A DNA stretch of 64,000 nt from NCBI RefSeq assembly GCF_020662345.1, contig NZ_VMOA01000025.1, positions 1-64,000 of the forward strand, read 5' to 3'. The DNA comes from Methylobacterium sp. W2. Lineage in GTDB: Bacteria; Pseudomonadota; Alphaproteobacteria; Rhizobiales; Beijerinckiaceae. Both the position numbers and the translations under genes were made by a program. The stretch's first letter is position 1; every line of letters begins with the position of its first letter. This document shows positions 1 to 8,926 of the stretch, piece by piece. The notes under the pieces are model-generated. The model did no database searches and had not been told where the DNA came from. It saw only the letters and a list, made by a program, of their open reading frames with translations.

Positions 1-40
1 GTCCCACCCCCGACGCCAGAGCCACGTGAGGCCCGCACCC

Positions 41-538
41 ATGACCGCTCCCGCGAACAGCCCGGAACCCTTGCGCCTTCCTCCTCCCCGCCAGGGTTGG
101 GGCAACATCCTCTGGACGCTGTTCGGCCTCGCGGCGCTCGCCGGCCTCCTGGGCGCCTGCCTCGTCTACACGGCGCCGCCGCTGCTCTCGGACTGGCAGG
201 TCCGCGACACGGCCCATCCCGTCGCCGACGCGCGGGTGACCGACGGCAAGTGCAGCGCCAAGATCGTGATCCACATCTGCGACGCGACACTGAACCTGCG
301 CACACCCACGGGCACCGTGGCGCGCCGGGTGAACTACGTGTTCACCGGCCTGCATGTGGGCGATTACAGCATCCGGGTGATGGCCGATGCGGGCCGTCCC
401 GACCTCGTCACCACCGATCTCGGCCTCGACCGGTTGTGGAACCGCACCCTCACCTTCCTGGCGATCAACGGGGCGATGGCCGCCGTTATCGTGCTCGGCA
501 TCGCCGGGATGATCCGCAACCGGCAGGCGGCCTCCTGA
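41..538 (+). CDS. two-TM membrane protein of unknown function
   Basis: The protein is about 165 aa. A hydrophobic segment near residues 25-50 follows a Pro-rich N-terminus, then comes a soluble domain of about 90 residues with two cysteines, then a second hydrophobic segment near residues 140-160 and a short basic tail. It probably sits in the inner membrane with the middle domain outside. ATG at 41 is preferred over an in-frame GTG at 26 because a purine-rich stretch precedes it at a usual distance. It is in GC-rich host sequence. I do not recognise the family. Confidence 0.7.
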   Translation: MTAPANSPEPLRLPPPRQGWGNILWTLFGLAALAGLLGACLVYTAPPLLSDWQVRDTAHPVADARVTDGKCSAKIVIHICDATLNLRTPTGTVARRVNYVFTGLHVGDYSIRVMADAGRPDLVTTDLGLDRLWNRTLTFLAINGAMAAVIVLGIAGMIRNRQAAS

Positions 539-615
539 AGGCTCCCCGCTCCGGCCATAGAACCGTTACCCCAGGCCCGTGATCCGGGGCCGCCGCACCA
601 CGAAGGAACCGCCGC

Positions 616-1119
616 ATGATGTCACGCCGCCACCTTCTCGAAGCCACCGCCCTCGTCCTGCTCTCCGCATCGGCGGCCTGGGCCGAGCCGACCGTGGGCC
701 TCGCCGAGCGCCGGGCGATCGCCGCCTACCGCCAGGACCGCTACCCCGCCTACGAGAAGGCAATCCAGGACGCGGCGGGCGTGCCCGTGCCGGTGGAGGT
801 CGCCTGGGACCAGCTGACGATCCCCGGCGATGCCAAATATTATGCGGACGAGGGCTATTTCGGGAAGACGATTTTCGAACCCATTGCCGCCGGGCTGAAG
901 GAGGTCGGCAAGGACAAGATGGGCCGGGACGCCCTCGCTCAGAAGCTCAAGGCGATCCGCATCCGGTTCGACGAGAAGACCGCGCCGGCCTCGAACTACC
1001 CCAACGGGCTGACTTTCGAGGGCGGCACCCTCGACGTGAACTGGCGGCCCTTCTCCAACGTCGCCGACTACAAGGACCGGGTCGATGCCGTGGTGAAGGT
1101 TCTCGAAAAGAACCTTTGA
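616..1119 (+). CDS. secreted protein of unknown function
   Basis: The 167-aa product begins with two Arg residues, a hydrophobic run and an Ala-x-Ala cleavage-like site near residue 23 (SAAWAEP), so it is very likely exported to the periplasm. The mature part is mixed alpha/beta in composition and lacks cysteines. An AAGGA ribosome site lies 9 bases before ATG 616; a second ATG three bases later is possible. It follows the membrane protein gene on the same strand by about 75 bp and may be co-transcribed. No family is recognised. Confidence 0.75.
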   Translation: MMSRRHLLEATALVLLSASAAWAEPTVGLAERRAIAAYRQDRYPAYEKAIQDAAGVPVPVEVAWDQLTIPGDAKYYADEGYFGKTIFEPIAAGLKEVGKDKMGRDALAQKLKAIRIRFDEKTAPASNYPNGLTFEGGTLDVNWRPFSNVADYKDRVDAVVKVLEKNL

Positions 1120-1458
1120 CAACGGCAGGGACTGGTCGCGCGCGCCGGCATTTCGCTCGGACGCGACCCCGCTTCCCAGCGCCATGCGGCGGGCTTTCGG
1201 CGTGTGTCGTCGTGGCGACGGATGGCGCCACGCGCAAGGGTCGGCAGCGACCCGATCGCGTGGAAAAAGCGTGATCGGGCAAGCTCTTGAGCTATCTCGA
1301 GCGTGACGCGACCATGGCGGATCGGCGCGGCGTTGCGCCGATCACGGCAAACCGCGCCGCGTTCCGGTCACACAGGTGGGCGAGGCCCGGTCGAAAGCGG
1401 GCTGTGGGCAACGGACCTCACGCCCCCATCGCCCCCGCTTTCCGAACCGAGGTTCCGC
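1120..1458. other. intergenic gap without recognised gene
   Basis: These 340 bases are GC-rich. Open frames cross them on both strands, but they have no plausible start and look like extensions of neighbours. No RNA gene, repeat or clear terminator was seen. Confidence 0.5.
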
Positions 1459-2100
1459 ATGGACCAAACCCTGCGCCGACGGTTCGACGGAGTCTGGACA
1501 CGGGCGGTGGGAGGGTCCGGCGCGGAGGCGGCATGGCGGGCGCTCGATGCCGGCTACGGCGAGGCGGCGCGGCATTACCATGGCTGGCCCCATGTCAGGG
1601 CTCTGCTCGCGGGGCACGATGCCGTGCGCGGGCTGCCGGACATCTCGGGGCTCGACGGCGACGCCATCGATCTCGCCATCTCTTTCCACGACGCCGTCTA
1701 CGATCCGGCCCGCTCCGACAACGAGGCGCGGAGCGCCGACCTGCTCGTCACCTGCTCGGGGTCCGGCCTCGGCCGGGATTGCATTCGCTCGGCCGTCGCG
1801 ATGATCCGGGCGACCGCCGCTCACGGACCCGGCGAGGCCCCGGAAACGCGGTTGATGCTCGATCTCGACCTCGCGGTGCTCGGCGCTCCGCGAGCGACCT
1901 ACGACGCCTATGCGGCGGCGATCCGGCGGGAATATGCGATGGTTCCCGACGCGGCATGGAGGATCGGTCGCGCGGGCGTGCTCGATCGGTTTCTCGATCG
2001 GCCCCGTCTCTACCAGACCGGGCATTTCCACGACCGCCTGGAGAGTGCCGCCCGTGCCAACCTCGCCGACGAGGCGGCGGCGCTTCAGGCCGGAGGGTGA
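1459..2100 (+). CDS. HD-superfamily metal-dependent hydrolase-like protein
   Basis: The 213-aa protein has the pattern of predicted HD phosphohydrolases of the COG4339 type: an early RHYHGWPHV stretch (about residues 35-43), then SFHDAVYDP with the HD pair, then later acidic motifs (LDLDLAVLG). Family members of this length are soluble and presumed to hydrolyse a phosphate ester, but the substrate is unknown. The frame is open further upstream, but ATG 1459 follows an AGG-containing site and gives the family's usual length. Confidence 0.75.
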   Translation: MDQTLRRRFDGVWTRAVGGSGAEAAWRALDAGYGEAARHYHGWPHVRALLAGHDAVRGLPDISGLDGDAIDLAISFHDAVYDPARSDNEARSADLLVTCSGSGLGRDCIRSAVAMIRATAAHGPGEAPETRLMLDLDLAVLGAPRATYDAYAAAIRREYAMVPDAAWRIGRAGVLDRFLDRPRLYQTGHFHDRLESAARANLADEAAALQAGG

Positions 2101-2127
2101 GGGTTCGACCCCGTGCCGCCGACGCTC

Positions 2128-2229
2128 TCAGGCGCGGCCGAGGAGCCGGTGGACCTGCCACGTGATCATCATGCTCGACGCCATCAGGATCGCGTAGAGG
2201 AGGTGGAGAAGAATCGGCGTGTCGTGCAT
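2128..2229 (-). CDS. possible 33-aa membrane miniprotein
   Basis: A short minus-strand frame encodes a peptide with a hydrophobic centre (LLHLLYAILMASSMM) and a basic end (HRLLGRA). The frame stays open and protein-like upstream (FLPPYQHGFGP) without a start codon, so it could also be the tail of a decayed longer gene. It lies just downstream of the HPP-CBS gene on the same strand. The ribosome site is weak; this is a composition-based suggestion. Confidence 0.3.
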   Translation of the reverse strand: MHDTPILLHLLYAILMASSMMITWQVHRLLGRA

Positions 2230-2308
2230 CGGCCCGAACCCGTGCTGGTACGGTGGGAGGAAACACCCTCTCCACGCAACAACCGGGCCATGCCTTCCGA
2301 CAAGCCGC

Positions 2309-3448
2309 TCACGGCATCTGCGGGCCGGTGGGGTCCTGGGCCTTGGTGGAGACCAGGCGCATCAGGACCGCCAGCAGGTCGGTCTGGGTGACGATGCCGA
2401 GGATGCTGCGGTCCTCGGCCGTGACCACCACCGCATGCGTGCGCCCGTTGCTCAGCGGCTCCACCAGCGAGAGCACCGGCTCGTCCGCCATGGCGGTCCT
2501 GGCCGCGGACATGACCTGGGCGATGGCCCCGTCGCCGCGCAAAGCCAGTTCGCGCAGGCCCAGCGTGCCGGCGAGCCGCCCCGCGCCGTCGACCACGGGC
2601 AGGGTCCGGATGTTGTGCTTGAGCAGCAGATCGCGCGCCTTCGCGACGGACTCGTTCAGGCCGATCGTGACCACGTCCCGCGACATGACCGCGCCGCAGT
2701 CGAGCTCCCCATGGGCGCGGGCCATGGCCTGGCTCTCGACCTCACGGAGCAACCGATCCAGGTCGGTCCGGTCGATGTCGAGGGTTTCGTTCAAGGACTG
2801 GAGCGCCGCGTCCACGTCCCTGGCATTGAAGCCGACGCGGAGCGGAGGGGGCAGGTCGGCCGTCCCGTGGGGGTTGGCGGGAGAAGCGGCCGGGACGTGA
2901 GGATATGTGCGCCCGGACAGGCGATGGAAGGCGATGCCGAGGCCGACCAGGATGAGGGAGTTCAGGCAGACGGGGACGAAGGGAAACAGGAAGCCGGACG
3001 ACGCGATGGCCGGCCCGCCGATGAGGGCCGTCAGGGCGGCGGCACCGCCCGGCGGATGCAGGCAACGCGTGAACGACATCGCCGCGATGGCGAGCGAGAC
3101 GCCGACACCGATGGCCAGCACGGGGTTGGGGATGAAATAGGCCGCCGTTACCCCGATCAGAGCCGAGATCGTGTTGCCGCCGATGATCGGCCAGGGCTGG
3201 GCGAGCGGGCTCGCCGGCACGGCGAAGAGGAGCACCGCGGTCGCTCCCATCGGGGCGACGATCAGGGGAATGTGCGGCCCCTCTCCGACGATCCAGCCGC
3301 TGACGAGGCCGGTGAGCGCGATGCCGAGGAGAGCACCGAGGCAGGCGATGAGACGCTCGCGCAGGGTCGCACCCGCCAGGATCGGCCGAAACAGCCGAGA
3401 TCCGAGCAGGTCGCCGAGACGACGTCCAGGACCGGCGATGTTGGACAT
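2309..3448 (-). CDS. HPP family membrane protein with tandem CBS domains
   Basis: The N-terminal ~180 residues have several hydrophobic segments and the HPP signature (CLHPPGGAAAL), as in the HPP integral membrane family. After a linker, the C-terminal half holds two CBS motifs (around MSRDVVTIGLNESV and later VVVTAEDRSILGIVTQTDL), which usually bind adenine nucleotides and regulate the attached domain. Transport of nitrite or another small anion has been proposed for HPP proteins, but the substrate here is not visible. The start at 3448 (MSNIAGPG) begins just before the first conserved part; a longer frame with other starts exists upstream. Confidence 0.85.
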   Translation of the reverse strand: MSNIAGPGRRLGDLLGSRLFRPILAGATLRERLIACLGALLGIALTGLVSGWIVGEGPHIPLIVAPMGATAVLLFAVPASPLAQPWPIIGGNTISALIGVTAAYFIPNPVLAIGVGVSLAIAAMSFTRCLHPPGGAAALTALIGGPAIASSGFLFPFVPVCLNSLILVGLGIAFHRLSGRTYPHVPAASPANPHGTADLPPPLRVGFNARDVDAALQSLNETLDIDRTDLDRLLREVESQAMARAHGELDCGAVMSRDVVTIGLNESVAKARDLLLKHNIRTLPVVDGAGRLAGTLGLRELALRGDGAIAQVMSAARTAMADEPVLSLVEPLSNGRTHAVVVTAEDRSILGIVTQTDLLAVLMRLVSTKAQDPTGPQMP

Positions 3449-3512
3449 CCTCTCGTTCTCCCCCGTGCGACCACCCGCCCAGCCGATCCCCGCCGCCATT
3501 ACAGGCCTGCGG

Positions 3513-3528
3513 ATCTGGTATACCAGAT
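3513..3528. promoter_or_regulatory. perfect 16-bp palindrome upstream of the HPP-CBS gene
   Basis: The sequence ATCTGGTATACCAGAT is its own reverse complement. The core TGGTATACCA resembles operators of GntR/FCD-type repressors. It lies 65 bp upstream of the HPP-CBS start, so it may control that gene. No GntR gene is visible nearby, so the regulator would act in trans. Confidence 0.5.
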
Positions 3529-3546
3529 TGAGTTTTACAGGCCGGG

Positions 3547-3565
3547 TCGAGATTTGCAATCTCGA
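3547..3565. repeat. short inverted repeat at the edge of the accessory island
   Basis: Eight-base arms TCGAGATT and AATCTCGA flank a TGC loop. There is no T-run on either side, so it is more likely a binding site or chance hairpin than a terminator. It marks where GC-rich host sequence gives way to the AT-richer island. Confidence 0.35.
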
Positions 3566-3758
3566 TAGGCATTCTGCCTGCTGGTGAGGCAGATTGGGAG
3601 GCCGATGCGGAGCGCGGGCCGCTTTCTCCCTGGGGGTTCACGATTTCGAGTAGTGAACATAACGCCGGACCGACAGGCGAGATTGCGCTTGGTGTTGCCA
3701 AATAGCGTTGAGAGCACCACAACTAAAACGCACCGGAATATTTTTCGGAATATTTTTC

Positions 3759-3787
3759 TTGGTTTTTGTCGTGGTCGGGCGTAGGAT
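3759..3787 (+). promoter_or_regulatory. candidate promoter of the XRE-ImmA pair
   Basis: TTGGTT, 17 bases and TAGGAT end two bases before the ATG at 3790, which would give a leaderless or nearly leaderless message. Just upstream lies a direct repeat of GGAATATTTTTC units (about 3736-3758), a possible site for autoregulation by the XRE domain encoded downstream. Confidence 0.35.
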
Positions 3788-3789
3788 CC

Positions 3790-4365
3790 ATGGATGACCT
3801 TCATCCGCGGAGCACGATCTTGGAAACCGACATAGATACGATCATGGGTGCCCTGACGCCCTACCTCCCCCTGTTCGATGACATCCTCCGCCACGGGCAC
3901 ACTACCTACGAGACGTATCCGGCAAACCTCGTGGTCGATCACGATGCGAGCGCTCAGGCGCATTGCACGAACCGCCACGTTCTCGCCGAGGCGCACCGGT
4001 TGCTGGACGATCTGCCGGGCGTCAATCACAGGGAGGTCCGGGGGCAGAACCTCTGGCAGATCGACCCAGTCAACGTGATCGTGCGCTTCAAAAAGACTGA
4101 CGAGGACGGCGTATCCTCGAATTACCAAACGCGCCAAGCGCGAGCGTTTGATCGCGGCGCTCAGATCCCCGGCATACCGGCCGAACCCACGAGGCTGACG
4201 GCTGGGTATCTGCTCGACGCTACCGGCATGGGCTATATGCGGTCGCAGATCTCCCTACCGACGAAACGCGGCGTTATCTGGTGCGCTGCCATCATACCAG
4301 AAGCGAACCGGGAAGCAGGCGAGACCGCGTGGCACGAAGTGCAGCGGCAGCGTCGGCTCTTTTGA
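3790..4365 (+). CDS. unrecognised partner gene of an XRE-ImmA/IrrE protein
   Basis: The product is about 191 aa, soluble, with no signal peptide or membrane segment. Features include an early His-rich stretch (DDILRHGHTTYETYP), DHDASAQAHCTNRHV near residues 50-65 and a C-terminal GMGYMRSQISLPTKRG. It ends three bases before the XRE-ImmA start, so the two are almost certainly one operon. In such pairs the metallopeptidase is often a sensor/antitoxin and the small gene the effector or target, but that role is inferred from layout only. An in-frame TTG 24 bases upstream overlaps the candidate promoter, so ATG 3790 is chosen. Base composition is below the host level. Confidence 0.65.
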   Translation: MDDLHPRSTILETDIDTIMGALTPYLPLFDDILRHGHTTYETYPANLVVDHDASAQAHCTNRHVLAEAHRLLDDLPGVNHREVRGQNLWQIDPVNVIVRFKKTDEDGVSSNYQTRQARAFDRGAQIPGIPAEPTRLTAGYLLDATGMGYMRSQISLPTKRGVIWCAAIIPEANREAGETAWHEVQRQRRLF

Positions 4366-4367
4366 AA

Positions 4368-5483
4368 ATGAAGCAAGTCGAACAGTTCAACCGTTACATG
4401 ATGATGCTTGCGCGAGACTCGCGCGGGCTGACACAGTCGGCGCTTGCCGACCAAATGAATGTTGCGCAAGGTACTATCTCGAAAGCCGAAGCCGGCATGA
4501 GCGAGCCACCTAGCGAGTTCGTCAGCGAACTTGCTAGCGTTCTCAAGTACACACCCGAGTTTTTCTATGAAACGGGTCGCCCGTATGGCATGCCACCGTT
4601 CCATTATCGGCGCAGGAAAAAGCTCGGTCAAAAGCCGTTAGACCGGATGATCGCGGAGATGAATATCAGACGCATTCACTTGCGTATACTGCTCCGCTCC
4701 TACGACGCACGAGCGAATGGGTTTATTCCAGAGATAGATAGGAATGAGTATCAGGGCTTTGTTGCCCGTCCTTTTAGTGTTGAGGACGCCGCCCGGCATC
4801 TGCGTGAACAATGGATGCTGCCGGATGGCCCGATCGATAACGTGACTGATCTACTTGAGGAGAATGGCGGCGTCGTTATTCCTTGCAACTTCGATAATGA
4901 TCTCATTGATGCTGTGAGTCAGCGGATAGACGGAACGCCGGTTTTATTCTTCGTCAACATGAACGCGCCCGCAGATCGTATTAGACATACGCTTTGTCAT
5001 GAACTAGCCCATATGGTGTTGCATACAACAACTTTACTCGAAGATGAAGTTATGGAAGACGAGGCAGATATATTTGCGGGATCCTTCTTGCTTCCAGCCA
5101 GAAATATCAGAGCTCAACTATCAAAATTTGATATTAGGCAGATAGCTAATTTAAAGAGACATTGGAAAGTTTCGATGTCATCAATAGCAATGAGGGCAGA
5201 CCGACTGAATATGATCACACCGTATCAGAAAAAATCATTCTTTATAGAGATGAGTAAGCTTGGATATAGAAAGTCTGAGCCATATGAGCCCAAGAAAGAG
5301 TACCCAAAGAAGCTCTCCCGCTTAATCGATTATCATACAAACGTACTTGGCTACTCAAACGTCGAGCTTGCCAAGGCGCTGTTTATATCAACTTCCGAAT
5401 TTGACCGGATGTACGGGAACGACATGCTTGGGCCGAAGGAGGAACGGGGGCAGAAGCGACCGACACTGCGGCTTATTCAATGA
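4368..5483 (+). CDS. XRE-type HTH / ImmA-IrrE (M78) metallopeptidase
   Basis: The 371-aa protein has an N-terminal Cro/CI-type helix-turn-helix (about residues 6-60; LTQSALADQM and VAQGTISKAE) followed by an M78 peptidase domain. The zinc motif HELAH is at residues 211-215 with a downstream EDEADIFAGSFLLP helix supplying the third ligand. Known relatives cleave a repressor after a signal (ImmA/ImmR, IrrE/DdrO) or act as antitoxins. A C-terminal stretch of about 110 residues has no recognised motif. Codon use and AT content differ from the host flanks, suggesting acquisition. ATG 4368 is two bases after the upstream stop. Confidence 0.85.
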   Translation: MKQVEQFNRYMMMLARDSRGLTQSALADQMNVAQGTISKAEAGMSEPPSEFVSELASVLKYTPEFFYETGRPYGMPPFHYRRRKKLGQKPLDRMIAEMNIRRIHLRILLRSYDARANGFIPEIDRNEYQGFVARPFSVEDAARHLREQWMLPDGPIDNVTDLLEENGGVVIPCNFDNDLIDAVSQRIDGTPVLFFVNMNAPADRIRHTLCHELAHMVLHTTTLLEDEVMEDEADIFAGSFLLPARNIRAQLSKFDIRQIANLKRHWKVSMSSIAMRADRLNMITPYQKKSFFIEMSKLGYRKSEPYEPKKEYPKKLSRLIDYHTNVLGYSNVELAKALFISTSEFDRMYGNDMLGPKEERGQKRPTLRLIQ

Positions 5484-5530
5484 GCCTTTTGCTTGAAGCC
5501 AAGTATAAAAGTTCAGATAAGAGAGGCAAG

Positions 5531-6200
5531 AACAAGCTGCCTCTCGCAAAGCGCGTCCAAATCCTGAGCATGCTCTGCGAGGGCTCCTCCATGCGGTCGA
5601 TCAGCAGCGTGGTGTACGTGTCGATCAACACGGCGCGGAAGCTGCTTGAGGATGCCGGTAAGGCGTGTGCGGCTTCCACGATCAGAGCGTACGTGGCGTC
5701 GCTGCCGAGCGCGTCCCGTGCGACGAGATTTGGTCCTACTGCTACGCTAAGGCGAAGAACGTCGCCACCGCCAAGGCCGCTCCTGAGGGCGCAGGCGACG
5801 TGTGGACATGGACGGCCCTCGACGCCGATTCCAAGCTAATCGTGTACTGCCTCGTCGGCGGACGTGACGTCGAGTACGCCGACGCCTTCATGAGCGATCT
5901 GGCGGGCCATCTGATGAAGCGCACATCTCCACGTCATGCGTGGAGCGTCAAAACCTCACGATGCGGATGCTAAGGAAATGTGGTTCACCCGCGTCTCAAA
6001 CGATTCCTCCAAGAAATTCGCGAACTACGCTCACATGGCGGCGATCTACACGATCTGGCACAACTTCGTGAAGATGCACGAGAAGCACCTGATGAGCCCG
6101 GCTATAGTCGCTGGCGTGTCGGATCGGTTTGGAGCATGGAAGACTTGGCGGAGCTGGTCGAGGCCGCAGCGCCCTCGCCGCGGAACAAGCCTCGCTCTAA
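5531..6200 (+). pseudogene. decayed IS1-type transposase
   Basis: Fragments in different frames match the order of an IS1-family transposase: an N-terminal helix-turn-helix (LSMLCEGSSMRSIS), then CDEIWSYCYAKAKNV and DVWTWTALDADSKLI in the catalytic region, then VERQNLTMRM, FSKKF-like and SMEDLAELVEA pieces of the C-terminus. At least two frameshifts separate them, and the segment between the catalytic centre and VERQNLT is deleted. No inverted ends or target duplication could be assigned. It sits between the ImmA gene and the HNH gene. Confidence 0.7.
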
Positions 6201-6233
6201 CAATTCGCCAGATACCGCTGGCTTGGAGGAATG

Positions 6234-6911
6234 ATGGCAAGCAAAAAGCCTCCTGCGGAAGCTAACGCTGAAATTGATGCCGTTATAGCTGGATTTGGAA
6301 GCGTCCCATTCTCATCAAAGGAATTCATTAAGGCATTCAGTGAAGAATACCCAGCCAAATGGGCCGAAATTGTTAAGCAGTATAAGATCGGCGGAAAGGG
6401 GTCTGGTAACAGATTTTCTGCTGCAGGCTTCATGGGAAGGCAGCTTGATTTTCGTTCGGACAAACAGAAAGTTCTGAAGCTACCTCGTCGGAAGGCTCCC
6501 GCTGGTTGGGGCAACAGATGGATATCTGTATGGCAGTCACCAAACTTACGAATGAAAGCGAATATATACCCGGATGAGCTTGATGGAGAGGCGGAAATTC
6601 ACGAGGGGGCAAAGAAAAAGGTTCTTGTAAACAAATATGAGAGAGACAAATCGGCAAGATTAAAATGCATAAAACATTATGGCTGCAAATGTTTTGCCTG
6701 TAATTTCGAATTTACTAATAAATACGGAGAATATGGCGCCAACTTTATCCATGTTCATCACTTAAGGCCTTTGCACAAAATCGCGAAAGACTACATAGTT
6801 GATCCCATCGCCGACCTACGGCCGGTTTGTCCGAACTGTCATGCCATGATTCATTACCGCGGCGGCCTTCTTTCGATCGAGGAGCTACGAGCGATTATAC
6901 GGCCCGACTAG
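6234..6911 (+). CDS. HNH endonuclease
   Basis: The product is about 225 aa. The C-terminus has an HNH/zinc nuclease core: CKCFACNF supplies a CxxC pair, IHVHHLRPLHKI the catalytic histidines, and LRPVCPNCHAMIH the second CxxC and the terminal His. The first ~110 residues are rich in Lys and Gly and may bind DNA. Such proteins are often restriction-like, but no methyltransferase is nearby. GGAGGA ends at 6230; ATG 6234 has better spacing than ATG 6231. AT-rich relative to the host, it forms the right part of the island. Confidence 0.8.
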   Translation: MASKKPPAEANAEIDAVIAGFGSVPFSSKEFIKAFSEEYPAKWAEIVKQYKIGGKGSGNRFSAAGFMGRQLDFRSDKQKVLKLPRRKAPAGWGNRWISVWQSPNLRMKANIYPDELDGEAEIHEGAKKKVLVNKYERDKSARLKCIKHYGCKCFACNFEFTNKYGEYGANFIHVHHLRPLHKIAKDYIVDPIADLRPVCPNCHAMIHYRGGLLSIEELRAIIRPD

Positions 6912-7150
6912 TTGAAAAATTCAGACTGAGACCCCGCCCGATTTCGGCTTCTTTCCTCCCGGCGGACGTCGAAGACCGTCACATCGATCACTGTCATGCG
7001 ATCGCCGATGCGGGTAATCCGAGGAGGTTGGCGCCGCTCCGCCCTACGGTGCCTCGCAGGTGATGATCGCCACGACGCGCCATCGCGCCCCTATGGCGCC
7101 ACACCGCCGAGGCATCGACACCGCCGCCGACTCCACCATGAAAGAGGCGA

Positions 7151-8773
7151 ATGGAAAGCGTTACCGTCGTACTGGCCCTGCTGCTGTCCGTCCTCGTCAG
7201 CGGCGCCCTCGGCCGCCTGCTTCCGTTGCCGTTGCCGCTGATCCAGATCGCCATCGGGGTGGCCCTCGCTCTCGGACCGCTGCCGAGCACGGCCCTCGAC
7301 CCCGAGATCTTCTTCCTCGTCTTCCTGCCGCCGCTTCTGTTCCTCGATGGCTGGCGCATCCCGAAGCGCGACCTGTTCCGTGACGGCAAGACCGTGCTGG
7401 CCCTCGCGCTGGGCCTCGTGGTCCTGACGGTGCTCGGCATCGGCGCGCTGATCCACGGCATGATCCCGGGGATGCCGCTGGCGGTGGCCTTCGCCCTCGC
7501 GGCCGTCCTCTCACCCACGGACCCGATCGCGGTCTCGTCGGTAGCGGCGCAGGCCCCGGTCCCGCGGCGCCTCATGCACATCCTCGAAGGCGAAGCCCTC
7601 CTCAACGACGCCACCGGCCTCGTCTGCCTGCGCTTTGCCATCGCCGCCGCCCTCACGGGCACCTTCTCGCTGCCCCAGGCGGCGACCACCTTCGTGTGGC
7701 TCGCGCTCGGCGGAATCGGCATCGGCGCCGCGACGACCTTCCTCCTCATGGGCGCCCAGGATCTGCTGCGGCGGCGCACGGGCGAGGATCCCGGCCTGCA
7801 GATCCTGTTCAGCCTGCTCACGCCCTTCGGCGCCTATCTCGCCGCCGAGCACGTCCATGCCTCCGGCATCCTGGCCGCCGTCGCGGCCGGCATCGCCATG
7901 ACCTATGTGGAGATCCAGGGGCGCAGCCTCGGGGCCACCCGCGTCCGGCGCACCGCCGTCTGGGACACGGTGGCCCTGGCCGCCAACGGCTCGATCTTCG
8001 TCCTGCTGGGCGAGCAGCTGCCGGAGGTGCTCGGACAGGCCGTCAAGCAGGCCGACGTCCAGGGGGCCGGCTGGCTCGTCGCCTGGATCCTCGCCATCAC
8101 CGCCGGCTTGATGGCGATCCGCTTCGTCTGGGTCTGGATCTCGCTCCAGTTCGTTCTGATGAAGGCGCGCCGGAGTGGCGATCGGCGGGAGACGCCGACC
8201 CTGCGCCTCGTGGCCGCGACGACCCTGGCGGGCGTCAAGGGCGCCATCACCCTCGCGGGCATCCTGACCCTGCCGCTCGCCCTGAAGGACGGCACGCCGT
8301 TTCCCGCGCGCGACCTCTCGATCCTCCTCGCCATGGGGGTGATCCTGACCTCGCTCCTCCTCGCGAGCACGGTCTTGCCGCCGCTGCTGCGGGGCCTGCG
8401 GCTTCCCCCCGAGCCCAGCCACGATGCCGAGGAGGACGCCGCTCGCGCCGCCGCGCGCGACGACGCCGTGAAGGCCATCGAGGCCCTGCAGCATCGGCTC
8501 GTGGAGGAGCAGGAGGATGCCTCCATCGCGGTGGAAGCCAGCGCCCGCGCCATGGACCGCTACGAGGGCCTGGAAGCGGCGACCGCGGAGCCGCGAAAGG
8601 ATGTCAGCCGCATCAAGCAGCTCGCCCTCACCGAGAAGCGCCTGCGCCTCGCCGGCATCGAGGCCGAGCGCCAGGCCCTCTATCGCCTGCGCCGCTCGGA
8701 GGCGATCGACGACGTGGTGCTGCGGCGGCTCGTCCGGGAGATCGATCTGGTGGAGGCGCGCCTCGTCGTCTGA
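7151..8773 (+). CDS. CPA1-type Na+(K+)/H+ antiporter
   Basis: The 540-aa protein has about 12 hydrophobic segments in its first 400 residues, with the family's acidic motifs: SPTDPIAVSS (about 119-128) and EGEALLNDATGLV (about 145-157), which hold the cation-binding Asp residues. A cytosolic tail of about 120 residues is helical and charged. It would exchange protons for sodium or potassium across the inner membrane. The gene lies alone between the accessory island and short secreted-protein genes. Confidence 0.9.
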   Translation: MESVTVVLALLLSVLVSGALGRLLPLPLPLIQIAIGVALALGPLPSTALDPEIFFLVFLPPLLFLDGWRIPKRDLFRDGKTVLALALGLVVLTVLGIGALIHGMIPGMPLAVAFALAAVLSPTDPIAVSSVAAQAPVPRRLMHILEGEALLNDATGLVCLRFAIAAALTGTFSLPQAATTFVWLALGGIGIGAATTFLLMGAQDLLRRRTGEDPGLQILFSLLTPFGAYLAAEHVHASGILAAVAAGIAMTYVEIQGRSLGATRVRRTAVWDTVALAANGSIFVLLGEQLPEVLGQAVKQADVQGAGWLVAWILAITAGLMAIRFVWVWISLQFVLMKARRSGDRRETPTLRLVAATTLAGVKGAITLAGILTLPLALKDGTPFPARDLSILLAMGVILTSLLLASTVLPPLLRGLRLPPEPSHDAEEDAARAAARDDAVKAIEALQHRLVEEQEDASIAVEASARAMDRYEGLEAATAEPRKDVSRIKQLALTEKRLRLAGIEAERQALYRLRRSEAIDDVVLRRLVREIDLVEARLVV

Positions 8774-8926
8774 GCGGGTCGGCCGGGATCTGGGCGCGCG
8801 TTATAATCCGCGACAGCGCGTGCGCGCGAGCACGCCAAGAATGGAGATGGCGCCCCATATTCATTTCCAACAGCAACAAGCAGACCTCATTCCGGATCTG
8901 CAGCTTATAGGAGCCACGTCACCCCC

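Larger units (their letters stand above)
3570..6911. mobile_element. AT-richer accessory island in host DNA
   Basis: Base and codon use change between the HPP-CBS gene and the antiporter. Contents: the XRE-ImmA pair, a broken IS1 transposase and the HNH nuclease. No integrase, tRNA or flanking direct repeat was found, so how it entered is unknown; the IS may have mediated it. Confidence 0.5.

Noticed and set aside
2219-3568. A 449-codon plus-strand frame over the HPP-CBS gene
   Set aside because: Low-complexity translation, antisense to a gene with clear HPP and CBS motifs.
3535-4137. A 200-codon minus-strand frame over the island gene
   Set aside because: It is antisense to the start of the gene paired with XRE-ImmA and lacks domain-like sequence.
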